Source: JAFDWI01 sp040255345
GTDB lineage: Bacteria; Actinomycetota; Acidimicrobiia; Acidimicrobiales; Iamiaceae
Reading direction: 5' to 3'
DNA: 64,000 nucleotides
Assembly: GCA_040255345.1 (NCBI GenBank)
Contig: JBDZUV010000001.1
Coordinates: 1-64,000 of the forward strand
Translations under genes and position numbers: made by a program
Shown: positions 53,481 through 63,069 of the stretch, piece by piece
Numbering within the stretch: the stretch's first letter is position 1
Layout of the letters: each line of letters begins with the position of its first letter
Notes under the pieces: generated by a model
The model's database searches: none
Seen by the model: the letters and a program-made list of their open reading frames with translations, nothing else
What the model was told of the DNA's origin: nothing

Positions 53481-55499
53481 ATGAACGACGATCCATTCGA
53501 AGCCGAGGTGGTATGGCGACCGGCCGACGACGCACGGAGCTCCACTCGCCTCGGCGGCTTTCTCGATTGGGCCGCCGACTGCGGCCTCGGCCGTCTTGCC
53601 ACCTACGGCGACGCCTGGCAGTGGTCGGTGGCCGACCCCGCCGCCTTCTGGGGGGCGGTCAGGGATCATTTCGCATTGCCGATCTCCGGCGAGTCGACCG
53701 TGCTCGACCTCGGCGACCAGTCGCCGACCGGCCTACCCGGGGCCCGGTGGTTCCCCGGCGCGACGCTGAACGCCGCCGCGGTCGTCCTGGACGCTGCGGG
53801 CCGGCCCGACGACGCCACGGCCCTGCTGTGTCGCTCCCAGACCCGTGACGACACCACCATGACCTTCGGCGAACTGCGCCGAGAGGTCGCCCGGGTGCGA
53901 CGCGGCCTCGTGACGCTCGGTGTCGCCGAAGGGGACTGTGTGGCCGGCTACGCACCCAACATCCCCGAAACGCTCGTCGCCTACCTCGCCACCGTGTCGC
54001 TGGGCGCGATCTGGACGTCGTGTGCGCCGGAGTTCGGGATCCGCAGCGTACTCGACCGCCTCATCCAGACCCGTCCCAAGGTGCTCGTGGCGATCGACGG
54101 CTACCGCTACGGCGAGCGGGCGATCGGTCGCCACGACGAGGTCGCTGCGATCATCCAGGAGCTGCCGTCGCTCGAAGCGGTGGTCCATATCGGCTACCTC
54201 GACCCGGCAGCGGCCGCTCCCCCGCGTGCGGTCCATTGGGCGGACCTCGACGGGCCCCACGACCCCGGCATCCGCCAGGTGCCCTTCTCGCATCCGCTGT
54301 GGGTGTTGTATTCGTCGGGGACGACGGGGCTGCCCAAGGCGATCGTCCATTCCCACGGTGGCATCACGCTCGAGCACCACAAGGCGCTGGCACTGCAGGG
54401 TGATCTGGGCCCCGGCGACCGGTTCTTCTGGTTCACCACGACGGGCTGGATGATGTGGAACTACCTGGTGTCCGGACTGGCGGTCGGGGCGAGCGTGGTG
54501 CTCTTCGACGGCGACCCGGGCGCCGCCGAGATGGCTGAGCTGTGGCAGCTCGCCGACGACTACGCCGTCACCGCCTTCGGCGTCTCGGCGCCGTTCCTCG
54601 ACGCGTGTCGTCACCGTGGCCTCCACCCGCGCCGTGACCACGACCTGTCGGCGTTGCGGTGGTTGGGTTCGACCGGTGCGCCGCTGGGCGCGGAGTCCTA
54701 CCGCTGGATCATCGACCGGGTCGCATCGGTGCCGATCTCCTCGATCAGCGGCGGCACCGACGTGTGCACCGCGTTCGTCGGGGCCGCACCGCTGCTCCCC
54801 GTGCGGGCCGGGACGATCCCGTGTCGCTTTCTCGGTGCGGATGTCCGTGCCTTCGACCCCTCCGGTCGGGTGGTCGTGGGCACCGAGGGCGAGCTGGTGG
54901 TGACCACACCGATGCCGTCGATGCCGGTCGGGCTCTGGGACGACCCCGATGGGTCCCGGCTGCGCGCGGCCTATTTCGACCGCTTCGCCGACGTGTGGTG
55001 GCACGGTGACTGGATCACGATCTCCGACGGTGGCGAATGCGTCATCTCGGGCCGTTCGGATGCGACCCTGAATCGCGGCGGCGTGCGTCTGGGCACCGCC
55101 GACTTCTACACGGTCGTCGAGGAGATCGTCGGTGTCGCCGACTGCCTGGTGGTGCACCTCGACACCGACGGTCGCGACGAGCTGATCGCGTTCGTGGTCA
55201 CCGCCGACGGGGTGGATCTCGACGATGCTCTCGTGGACACGATCCGGAGCGAGTTGCGCAGGCAACTCTCCCCCCGCCATGTCCCCGATCTGGTCGTCGC
55301 CGTCGACGCCGTGCCACGTACGCTCTCGGGAAAGAAGACCGAGGTGCCCGTCAAACGCATTCTCGCCGGCGCGTCGGTGTCCGAGGCGCTCGCCGCCGGG
55401 GCACTGGCCGACCCCGGAGCGATCGACGCCTACGTGGAGTGGGCACGGCGCCACGCGAGCGCCACCGGCGACCAGGGCGCCCGAGTCCGGCCCCACTAG
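53481..55499 (+). CDS. Acetoacetyl-CoA synthetase
   Basis: 672-residue ANL enzyme converting acetoacetate to acetoacetyl-CoA with ATP. The N-terminal WQWSVADPAAFWGAV region, P-loop YSSGTTGLPKAIVH, the TTTGWMMWNYLVSGL segment specific to this subfamily, and the A10 lysine in LSGKKTEVPVK all agree. Lies between glycosyltransferase genes; probably independent of them and linked to lipid or ketone-body metabolism. Confidence 0.93.
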   Translation: MNDDPFEAEVVWRPADDARSSTRLGGFLDWAADCGLGRLATYGDAWQWSVADPAAFWGAVRDHFALPISGESTVLDLGDQSPTGLPGARWFPGATLNAAAVVLDAAGRPDDATALLCRSQTRDDTTMTFGELRREVARVRRGLVTLGVAEGDCVAGYAPNIPETLVAYLATVSLGAIWTSCAPEFGIRSVLDRLIQTRPKVLVAIDGYRYGERAIGRHDEVAAIIQELPSLEAVVHIGYLDPAAAAPPRAVHWADLDGPHDPGIRQVPFSHPLWVLYSSGTTGLPKAIVHSHGGITLEHHKALALQGDLGPGDRFFWFTTTGWMMWNYLVSGLAVGASVVLFDGDPGAAEMAELWQLADDYAVTAFGVSAPFLDACRHRGLHPRRDHDLSALRWLGSTGAPLGAESYRWIIDRVASVPISSISGGTDVCTAFVGAAPLLPVRAGTIPCRFLGADVRAFDPSGRVVVGTEGELVVTTPMPSMPVGLWDDPDGSRLRAAYFDRFADVWWHGDWITISDGGECVISGRSDATLNRGGVRLGTADFYTVVEEIVGVADCLVVHLDTDGRDELIAFVVTADGVDLDDALVDTIRSELRRQLSPRHVPDLVVAVDAVPRTLSGKKTEVPVKRILAGASVSEALAAGALADPGAIDAYVEWARRHASATGDQGARVRPH

Positions 55500-55532
55500 C
55501 ATCGGCCGTTCCGACGTCTTCACAGGAACTTC

Positions 55533-57098
55533 ATGTCACTTCCAGATGAAACCGCTCCGCGCACACCCGAAGCCGTGCCGAAAGTCGTGGTCGTCGGAGC
55601 CGGTCCTGCGGGTCTGACCGCGGCGTTCCAGTTGCACAAGTACGACGTGGCTTCCACGGTGCTCGAGGCCTCGGACGAGATCGGTGGGATCTCCCGGACG
55701 GCGAAGCGGGACGGTTGGCGCTTCGACATCGGCGGTCACCGGTTCTTCACCAAGGTCTCCCAGGTGGATGACCTGTGGCACGAGATCCTGCCCGAAGAGG
55801 ACTTTCTGATGCGGCCCCGCAAGAGCCGCATCTTCTACGAGGGCAAGTACTTCGACTACCCCATCAAGGCCAGCAACGCCCTGATCAATCTGGGGCCCGT
55901 CGAGGCGGTGCGCTGTGTCGCCTCCTATGTGTCCGCGCGGATCCGCCCGCCGAAGGATCAGACCAACTACGAAGGCTGGTTGGTCGCCCGCTTCGGCTGG
56001 CGGCTCTACCGCACGTTCTTCAAGACCTACACCGAGAAGCTCTGGGGCGTGCCGGTATCCGAGATGCCCGCGGACTGGGCCGCGCAACGGGTCAAGGGCC
56101 TGTCTCTGGGCAACGCGATCGTGAACGCGCTCATGCCCAAGCGCAACCAGAAGGACATCACCTCGCTCATCGAGGAGTTCCAGTACCCCAAATACGGGCC
56201 CGGCATGATGTGGGAGGTGTGCCGCGACACGATCGAGAAGAAGGGTTCGACGGTCACGATGGACACCACCGTGACGAAGATCCGCCACACCGACGGGCGT
56301 GCGACGGCGGTCGTCGGTACCCACCCCGACGGCACCACGACCGAGTACCCGGCGACCGAGGTGATCTCGTCGATGCCGATCTCGCACCTGCTCGAGGCGA
56401 TGGACCCGCCGGTGCCCGACGACGTGAAAGCCGCCGCGGCCGACCTGCGTTACCGCGACTATCTGATCGTGGCGCTCGTGCTACCCGAAGCCAGTGTCGA
56501 CTTCGACGACAACTGGATCTACATCCATGATCCGGCGGTGCGGACGATGCGCATCCAGAACTTCGGGTCGTGGTCGCCCTACATGGTCAAAGAGGGCTTC
56601 AACACGCTCGGGCTGGAATACACCGTGTGGGAAGGCGACGACGAGTGGAACATGGCCGATGACGACCTCGTACGACGGGCCAAGGAAGAGCTCGAACGCC
56701 TCGGGTTGGCCCACATCTCGGAGATCCGTGAGGGCTACGTGGTGCGCCAGGCCAAGGCGTACCCGATCTACGACGACCGTTATCGGGCCAACGTGGACGT
56801 GCTACGGGCATGGCTACGCGAACACGCCGCGAACGTGCACCCGGTCGGGCGCAACGGGATGTTCCGCTACAACAACCAGGACCACTCGATGTTCACCGCG
56901 ATGCTCACGGTCGAGAACATCATGACGGGCACCTCCCACGACGTGTGGGAGGTCAACGTCGAAGAGGAGTACCACGAGGAGTCAGGCGCACCGCGGTCGG
57001 GCGAGGATCGTCCCGCAGGCAGCCACGGCACCGGCCGGGACGCACCCGTGATCAGCCGGGAGACCCTCGAGGCCCACGGCCGCGTCAACCAGGGCTGA
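55533..57098 (+). CDS. FAD-dependent UDP-galactopyranose-mutase-like oxidoreductase
   Basis: 521 residues. Rossmann FAD motif VVGAGPAGLTAA (about 21-32), then EASDEIGGISRT and DIGGHRFFTK, which resemble UDP-galactopyranose mutase and related protoporphyrinogen-oxidase-like flavoproteins. A C-terminal FRYNNQDHSM is shared with such mutase-like enzymes. It may produce furanose or other modified sugar nucleotides for the envelope. The precise substrate is unknown. The last 40 residues are unstructured. Confidence 0.82.
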   Translation: MSLPDETAPRTPEAVPKVVVVGAGPAGLTAAFQLHKYDVASTVLEASDEIGGISRTAKRDGWRFDIGGHRFFTKVSQVDDLWHEILPEEDFLMRPRKSRIFYEGKYFDYPIKASNALINLGPVEAVRCVASYVSARIRPPKDQTNYEGWLVARFGWRLYRTFFKTYTEKLWGVPVSEMPADWAAQRVKGLSLGNAIVNALMPKRNQKDITSLIEEFQYPKYGPGMMWEVCRDTIEKKGSTVTMDTTVTKIRHTDGRATAVVGTHPDGTTTEYPATEVISSMPISHLLEAMDPPVPDDVKAAAADLRYRDYLIVALVLPEASVDFDDNWIYIHDPAVRTMRIQNFGSWSPYMVKEGFNTLGLEYTVWEGDDEWNMADDDLVRRAKEELERLGLAHISEIREGYVVRQAKAYPIYDDRYRANVDVLRAWLREHAANVHPVGRNGMFRYNNQDHSMFTAMLTVENIMTGTSHDVWEVNVEEEYHEESGAPRSGEDRPAGSHGTGRDAPVISRETLEAHGRVNQG

Positions 57099-57208
57099 CT
57101 CCCCCGGAGCTTCCCCGACCGCCACGGCGGAGCGGCCGCGACGAGCCGACCGGGTGACCGCTGGAGCGACCAGGCCCGCGTGGCGACCGGTTCCCTCGAG
57201 GTTCCTCT

Positions 57209-57970
57209 TCAGGAGGGCGCGGCCGACCGATTCGTCAACGCCCGAAACCGATCTCGGACCCCCCAGCGGGTGACGAGGATCATCGACTCCGCCATGATGC
57301 GGCCCGACATCTTCGACTCGCCACGGACGCGGTCCGTGAAGGCGATCGGCACTTCGTCGATCCGCCCGCCCCAGGCTGCCAGGCGGTAGGCCACCTCCAT
57401 CTGGAAGGCGTAGCCGTTCGCGATCGTGTCACGAAAGTCGATCTCGTCCAACACGTCGGCCCGGTAGGCGCGGAATCCCGCCGTCGCGTCGTGGATGTGG
57501 ATGCCCAGAAGCCAGGTCGCGTACGCGTTGCCCCATTTCGACAGCAGACGTCGGTGCAGCGGCCAGTGCGGTGTGCTCCCGCCCTGGACGTACCGTGACC
57601 CGATCGACACTCCCGCGCCGTCGTCGAGCCGCGCGAGCAGTGCCGGGATGATCGCCGGATCGTGGGAGAAGTCGACGTCGATCTGCACCAGCCGTGCATA
57701 GCCGTGGTCCAGCCCCCAGCCGAAGCCCGCACGATAGGCATTTCCCAGCCCGTCCTTGGTCGGACGCCGCAACACCTCGACCCGTCCGATCTCGCTGCCT
57801 TTGGCCTCGGCGAGATCCGCGGTTCCGTCCGGCGAGTTGTCGTCGACCACCAGGATGTCGGCCTCGGGAGCGACCCGGCGGACCGTTTCCAGGAACAGTT
57901 CGATGTTCGGTGCCTCGATGTAGGTGGGGGCGACGACGAGGGTACGGCCCGGCCCGTCTGGAGAACTCAC
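57209..57970 (-). CDS. Polyprenol-phosphate mannosyltransferase (Ppm1/DPM1-like)
   Basis: 253-residue GT2 enzyme making polyprenol-phosphate-mannose from GDP-mannose. VVDDNSPDGT (30-39) and QIDVDFSHDP (the DxD-type metal site) are diagnostic, with GYAFQMEV and VPIAFTDR near the end. No membrane anchor. GTG 57970 is preceded by AAGGA nine bases upstream. It would supply the donor for the two GT-C enzymes at 50581-53339. Next to a methyltransferase gene on the same strand. Confidence 0.92.
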   Translation of the reverse strand: MSSPDGPGRTLVVAPTYIEAPNIELFLETVRRVAPEADILVVDDNSPDGTADLAEAKGSEIGRVEVLRRPTKDGLGNAYRAGFGWGLDHGYARLVQIDVDFSHDPAIIPALLARLDDGAGVSIGSRYVQGGSTPHWPLHRRLLSKWGNAYATWLLGIHIHDATAGFRAYRADVLDEIDFRDTIANGYAFQMEVAYRLAAWGGRIDEVPIAFTDRVRGESKMSGRIMAESMILVTRWGVRDRFRALTNRSAAPS

Positions 57971-57990
57971 GCGACGTGTTCCTTTCGCTC

Positions 57991-58800
57991 TCAGTAGGGC
58001 CAGGTCTCGCCGTCGTGCCCGAGCAGCCGGGTGAGCCGCCCCAGGCGAGCGGTGAGCAGCACCTTGATCAACACGTTGCGCGCGAACCAACCCAACTCAC
58101 CGAGTTGTCTGGCCTGGCTCCGCCGACGCTCGGCCGGGCTCATCGGGCCGCGGCGGTACTCCGCCATCGACCGTGAACGGCCGACGTAGCGCCACTCCGA
58201 CGAGAACAGGTACGTGCGCAACAGCGCGAGTGTGACCCCGATCGAACTCCACGAATCGTGGACGAGCAGCGTCCCGCCGTCGGCGACCCGGCGCCCCCAG
58301 TCCACCATGTCCGCTCGGGCCGGGCCGTAGCGATGGGCGCCGTCGATGTAGAGCAGATCGATCGGGCCTGCGACATCCCCGAGGGCTTCGGCCGAGAGTT
58401 TGCGCACATGGCGGACGCGGTCGACGACTCCCGCCCGCGTGAGATTCGCGACGAAGATCTCGTTGTCGCTCTGCCCGAGTTCGCTCGTGGTGACGATCTC
58501 CTGGGGGCCGCGGTCGGTACCGAGGTGCGGGTCGATCGCGACGATCTCGGTGCCTTCGGGCGCCGCCGTGGCGAGCATGATCATCGACCGTCCACGAAAG
58601 CTGCCGATCTCCACGATCCGCGCCCCGTCGGCGAGTTCGCCGGCCCGGTCCCAGAGTCGACGTGCCTGATCATGGGACATCCAGCCGTCGACGTCACCGA
58701 CCGAGGCCCAGGCGCTGTCGAAATCCGTTGCAGGTGCGTTCAAGGTGGTTCTCCGGGGGGCCGACGCCGCACGCTCGGGGGCATCCCGACGCGAGGTCAA
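57991..58800 (-). CDS. Class I SAM-dependent methyltransferase
   Basis: 269-residue methyltransferase of the Methyltransf_24 type. SAM-binding EIGSFRGRS near 65-73, then IDGAHRYGP, a motif of enzymes acting on sugars or small metabolites. A C-terminal hydrophobic stretch follows. Twenty bases upstream of the mannose-donor synthase gene; probably an envelope-glycan methylation enzyme by context only. Confidence 0.83.
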   Translation of the reverse strand: MTSRRDAPERAASAPRRTTLNAPATDFDSAWASVGDVDGWMSHDQARRLWDRAGELADGARIVEIGSFRGRSMIMLATAAPEGTEIVAIDPHLGTDRGPQEIVTTSELGQSDNEIFVANLTRAGVVDRVRHVRKLSAEALGDVAGPIDLLYIDGAHRYGPARADMVDWGRRVADGGTLLVHDSWSSIGVTLALLRTYLFSSEWRYVGRSRSMAEYRRGPMSPAERRRSQARQLGELGWFARNVLIKVLLTARLGRLTRLLGHDGETWPY

Positions 58801-58910
58801 AACCCTAGTGGTTGGTCGGTCTGTGGCCCGTCATGGGCGGGGCCGACGCGCGCGGCCCCTGCCCCCGAGCGTGTCGGGATGCGCCCGGCCGACGCTCGCG
58901 CGGTCGGTGG

Positions 58911-59516
58911 TCAGACGGCCGCGGCCGTGGCGCGGGCGAGCGCGTGCTGCACCAGCTCGAGCAGCACCATCTTGGTGGAGGCCCGTTCCCGGGCGTCGCA
59001 CAACAGCACCGGCGTGTCCGGCGAGACGGCGACGGCTTCGCGGATCTCGTTCGGGTCGTAGGCGACCTTGCCTTCGAAGCAGTTGACACCGACCACGAAG
59101 GGCACCTTGTGCTCCTCGAAGTAGTCGATCGCCGGGAAGCATTCCTCGAGCTTGCGAGTGTCCACGAGCACCACGGCGCCGATCGCACCCCGCACCAGGT
59201 CGTCCCACATGAACCAGAACCGGTCCTGTCCGGGGGTGCCGAACAGGTACAGCACCAGGTCGGACCCCAGACCGATCCGGCCGAAGTCCATGGCGACCGT
59301 GGTCGTCGTCTTCTTGTCGGCACTGCCGATGTTGTCGACGTCCTCGGCGACGCGGGTCATGGCGGCTTCGGTCGTCAACGGGTCGATCTCGGAGATCGAC
59401 CCGACGAACGTCGTCTTGCCGACGGCGAAACCGCCGGCGACGACGATCTTGACCGGCATCGGCGCGGCGTTGCCACCCGAGTTCACTGCCTGGTTGTCAG
59501 AGGGCTTGGAGGCCAT
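58911..59516 (-). CDS. cvnD: Conservon small GTPase CvnD
   Basis: 201-residue Ras-like GTPase of the actinobacterial conservon type. Walker A GGFAVGKTT near 28-36, G3 GTPGQDRF, and the NCFEG region standing in for NKxD. Last gene of the cvnA-B-C-D module; its start overlaps the DUF742 gene by 20 bases. Expected to switch in response to the sensor kinase complex. Confidence 0.93.
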   Translation of the reverse strand: MASKPSDNQAVNSGGNAAPMPVKIVVAGGFAVGKTTFVGSISEIDPLTTEAAMTRVAEDVDNIGSADKKTTTTVAMDFGRIGLGSDLVLYLFGTPGQDRFWFMWDDLVRGAIGAVVLVDTRKLEECFPAIDYFEEHKVPFVVGVNCFEGKVAYDPNEIREAVAVSPDTPVLLCDARERASTKMVLLELVQHALARATAAAV

Positions 59517-59859
59517 CGAGCACCCTTTCGAGAAGTTTCAGATCCGGACGATCCCCCGCTGGTCGTGGACGGTTGAATTCCACGAGCCCCTCTTCGGTCA
59601 TGTCACCGATCAGCACGCGCGCCACCCCCAGGGGCACATGCAGATACGCCGAGATCTCCGCGATCGACAGCGGAGCGTGACACATCTCGACGATCCGCGC
59701 CCGCTCCATCGTCAGACGCGGTGCGACCGACTCACCCTTCCTGGTGGTGACGACGATCGTCTCCAGCGGGATGTCGGTGTTCGAACGGGTACGTCCACCG
59801 GTGATCGCATAGGGCCTGACCCGCAGGCGGCCGTTGCTGCGGTCGTCAGGGGGAGTCAT
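59497..59859 (-). CDS. cvnC: Conservon DUF742 protein CvnC
   Basis: 120 residues, DUF742 family: a winged-helix-like domain with RLRVRPYAITGGRT at the start and LHVPLGVARVLIGDM near 80. Start at ATG 59859 overlaps the Roadblock gene stop (ATGA). A structural or regulatory part of the conservon complex. Confidence 0.92.
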   Translation of the reverse strand: MTPPDDRSNGRLRVRPYAITGGRTRSNTDIPLETIVVTTRKGESVAPRLTMERARIVEMCHAPLSIAEISAYLHVPLGVARVLIGDMTEEGLVEFNRPRPAGDRPDLKLLERVLDGLQAL

Positions 59860-60278
59860 TGGGGCAGCGCTCCCTGTAGCTCGGCGCGGAGTTCGGGTGT
59901 GAGCACCGAGCCGCACCGCTCCACCAGCACGGCCATCTCGTAGCCCACGAGACCCACGTCGCACGTGGCGTCGGCCAGGACCGTCAGCGACGATCCGTCG
60001 CTGATTCCCGTCACGAACAGGAACGAGTGTTCCATCTCGATGATGACCTGGGTCACCGCACCGCCACCGAAACGCCCGGCCGCTCCGTAGGCGAGGCCGA
60101 TCAGTCCCGACGCGACGGCGGCGAACCGATCGGCACCGTCACGGTCCATGCCCACCGACACCGCCATGGGCAGCCCGTCGGAAGAGACGACCACGGCGTC
60201 CTGGACGCCCGCCACACGATCGACGAAGTTCGCCACCAACCAGTTGATGTTGCGAGCTTCACTCGACAGTTCGATCAT
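59856..60278 (-). CDS. cvnB: Conservon Roadblock/LC7 protein CvnB
   Basis: 140-residue Roadblock/LC7-domain protein (DAVVVSSDGLPMAVS and the GGGAVTQVIIEMEH strand), a likely regulator or GTPase-activating partner of the CvnD GTPase. Overlaps the sensor kinase gene by four bases and the DUF742 gene by four bases. Confidence 0.93.
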   Translation of the reverse strand: MIELSSEARNINWLVANFVDRVAGVQDAVVVSSDGLPMAVSVGMDRDGADRFAAVASGLIGLAYGAAGRFGGGAVTQVIIEMEHSFLFVTGISDGSSLTVLADATCDVGLVGYEMAVLVERCGSVLTPELRAELQGALPQ

Positions 60279-62752
60279 TGCCCACCTTCCTGTGGTGTCT
60301 GGCCATCCGGGGTCGTCTGGTCATCGGTGTCACGGCCCTTCTGCATCCCGCTGCGGTAGCGCGAAAGCATCGATCGTACTTCGTCGGGTGATCGCCGATT
60401 CTGCGTGGCCGAGCGTTCGCCGTCGCCACCGGGCACCGCCCGCTGGCCACCGGCGGCACGAGGCACCCGTTTGGTCAGTCCGCTCGATGTCGCAACCGGC
60501 GCGGGGGCGGTGTCGGCGGGAGCGGCGCCGTCGGTGGCGGGAGCCGGCTTCGGCGCCGTCGTGGTGCCACGTCGTGGCACCGATGACGGTGGCGGCGGCG
60601 CGGGCGATGGACGCGACGGCCGGTCCGAGCCGGCGTTCTGCGGTGCAGCCTGTGCCGACGGCGGTTTGGTGGGTCGGGGTGGAGGACGGCGATCGGTGGC
60701 AGCCGCGAGCGCGGCCGGGTCCCTGTCGGGGGCCGGTGGAGCGGCCGGACGATCCCGGTTCGCCAGCGCGGCGGGTTCGCTCGAGGTGCGGGGTTGGTCG
60801 GTGATGAGCGACGGCGGGAGCGACACCATGGCGGTCGTCCCACTGGAGGGCGACGGCATGAGCCGCACCGCGATGCCGAAGCGCGCGGCGAGCCGGCCGA
60901 TCACGATGAAACCCAGTGACCGTGACAACGCCAGGCCGACGAGGGGCGGGCGGGCCAGCAGATCGTTGGACTCGGCCAGTGCGTCGGGCGCCATGCCGAT
61001 GCCGTGATCGGTGACCGAGATGACATAGCCCTCGGCCTTGGTGCGGTGACCGACGACCTCGACACGGGTGTCGGGTGGCGAGAAGTTCGTCGCGTTCTCC
61101 ATCAGCTCCGAGAGCAGATGGGCGATGTCCAGCGCGGCATTCGACGCGACGAGCACCTCGTCGAACTGCAACATGTCGATACGGGCGAAGTCCTCGACCT
61201 CGCCGACCGCGGCGCGCACGACGTCGGCGAGTGGTACGGGCTTCCCCCGCCTGCGGCTCGGTTCGGCACCGGCCAGCACCAGCAGCGACTCGGCGTTGCG
61301 ACGCATCCGGGTCGCCAGATGGTCGAGGCGGAAGAGGTTCTCGAGCTGATCGGGGTCCTCCTCCGCGGATTCCAGCTGGTCGATGAACTCGATCTGCCGG
61401 TCGAGCAGTCCCTGGTTCCGTCGCGCCAGGTTCACGAACATGTCACCGATGCCCTTGCGGAGCAACTGGGCCTGTTCGGTGGCCACCTCGACGGCCACTC
61501 CCTGGATGCGGTTGAAGGCCCCTGCGAGGCGGCCGATCTCGTCGGAACCGCCCACGTCGATCTCCGCGAACGACGAGGTCAGGTAGCTGACGTCGTCTTC
61601 GGCCGGGTTCTTCAGCGAGTCGACCAGTCGAGGAAGCTGCTCGTGGGAGAGGCGGTCGGCCGCACCGGTCAGTCGGTTCAACCGCTGGGTGATCGACCGC
61701 GAGATCCAGATCGCCCCGGCGATGGCGAGGGCGACGACCAGGAAACCACCGACCGCATACAGGCGGGAGGCCCGGACCGCATCCTTGCGGTCGGCCTCGA
61801 TCTGGGCGCTGGTCCGGTCGGTCAGGTCGGTCGCGGCACCGGCGAGCTGGTTCACGTAGGTCTGCACGTCTTCCAGCGACACCGGTTGACCCGGGAACTC
61901 GAGCGAGTCGGGAGTCGCCTCGAACGACGTCCCGCTCATGGCCTGCTGGGTCTGCCAGTCGACGTTCAGGACGGTGTCGAGCGCCGTGGGGATCTTGACG
62001 CTCTGGTTGAAGTAGGTCTTGATCGAGGTCGAACCGGGGGCAACCCGGGTCAGCACGGCGTTCGCCTTGTCCTGCTCGCCGGCCTGGTCGTAGACCAGCG
62101 TACGATTCGACGGGTCGCCGATCGTCCACTGGTCGGCCCCGGCGGGCTGGGTCGTGATCGCCATCGTGCTCAGCGCGGTGGTCTGCAGGTTGTAGTCGAG
62201 CAGTGACGCGAGCTGTTCGAGCGGCACGACCACCTCAGGGGTCGAGGTCAGTCCGGCGAGCGACTGGACGTAGTCGACGAAGTGGTTGATCGACGCGCTC
62301 CGGTAGCTCTCGAGCTGGTCCGACCAGACGTCGGAGGGTTGGGAGCGGTAGCCCTTGAAGCTGCTCAGCGTCGCTTCGAGCGTCTCGAACGCCGACGCGG
62401 CGTCACTCGTGTCGCTGGCACCGCCGCTCAGGTCGAGCCGCCGGTTCGCCTGATCGAAGTCCTCTACCGCCTTGTCGGTCGCCGATCGGATCTTCGCCAC
62501 TCCACCGTCGGTGTTCTTCGTCGCGATCTGATCGACCGTCGCGACCATCTCGTGCTGCATCGCGGCGACGAGTCGAGCGGTGGATGCCGCGGCTGCGACG
62601 ATGTGTTCGTCGGTGGTCGCCCGGTCGGCGGTGGTGTTGCGCTCGCCGTAGCCGATGCCCGCGAAGAACAGCAGCGCCACGACCGGCAGGAACAGCACCG
62701 CGACGAGCTTCGTACGGATCTTGAAGTTGTTGAGGTTGAGTTTCTCGAACAC
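60275..62752 (-). CDS. cvnA: Conservon sensor histidine-kinase-like CvnA
   Basis: 825 residues. TM helix 1 (about 14-32), a large extracytoplasmic nitrate/nitrite-sensor-like (NIT) domain to about 330, TM helix 2 (333-355), a HAMP region, and a GHKL ATPase domain (about 520-640; N box ELMENATNFS, DHGIGM). About 170 residues at the end are Pro/Ala-rich and probably disordered. GTG start at 62752. First gene of the module; all four genes overlap, so stoichiometric assembly is likely. Confidence 0.92.
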   Translation of the reverse strand: MFEKLNLNNFKIRTKLVAVLFLPVVALLFFAGIGYGERNTTADRATTDEHIVAAAASTARLVAAMQHEMVATVDQIATKNTDGGVAKIRSATDKAVEDFDQANRRLDLSGGASDTSDAASAFETLEATLSSFKGYRSQPSDVWSDQLESYRSASINHFVDYVQSLAGLTSTPEVVVPLEQLASLLDYNLQTTALSTMAITTQPAGADQWTIGDPSNRTLVYDQAGEQDKANAVLTRVAPGSTSIKTYFNQSVKIPTALDTVLNVDWQTQQAMSGTSFEATPDSLEFPGQPVSLEDVQTYVNQLAGAATDLTDRTSAQIEADRKDAVRASRLYAVGGFLVVALAIAGAIWISRSITQRLNRLTGAADRLSHEQLPRLVDSLKNPAEDDVSYLTSSFAEIDVGGSDEIGRLAGAFNRIQGVAVEVATEQAQLLRKGIGDMFVNLARRNQGLLDRQIEFIDQLESAEEDPDQLENLFRLDHLATRMRRNAESLLVLAGAEPSRRRGKPVPLADVVRAAVGEVEDFARIDMLQFDEVLVASNAALDIAHLLSELMENATNFSPPDTRVEVVGHRTKAEGYVISVTDHGIGMAPDALAESNDLLARPPLVGLALSRSLGFIVIGRLAARFGIAVRLMPSPSSGTTAMVSLPPSLITDQPRTSSEPAALANRDRPAAPPAPDRDPAALAAATDRRPPPRPTKPPSAQAAPQNAGSDRPSRPSPAPPPPSSVPRRGTTTAPKPAPATDGAAPADTAPAPVATSSGLTKRVPRAAGGQRAVPGGDGERSATQNRRSPDEVRSMLSRYRSGMQKGRDTDDQTTPDGQTPQEGGQ

Positions 62753-63069
62753 GCCTTGGAAGACTCCTCACGCCCCGGTTCGACTCACATGGAATGCGAT
62801 CGTCCGAGCGAAATCGCGCGGACCCGATGGTGCCCTCCATTCGGCTGCGGGACCACAACCTTGAGGATGCCCGACCCGCGACCCGCGAATCGGGTCGAAC
62901 GAACTAGGCGGCCCACCGAAGCAGGCGCCCACCGCAGGCTAGTCGACTCGTCCTGCCGTCGAATCATGCCGCGCGGCTTCCGCTCCGGGGGACCCCTCGT
63001 CAGCTACCTTTGAGCCTCGTGACGACGATCGATGAGACCGATACACGGATGTCGGCGGGGGGAGACCAC
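62753..63069. other. Divergent intergenic region
   Basis: 317 bases between cvnA and the DUF4388 gene. No convincing frame. A TACCTT box at 63005-63010 may be the -10 of the rightward gene; no matching -35 box was recognised. Both genes probably take their promoters from here. Confidence 0.35.
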
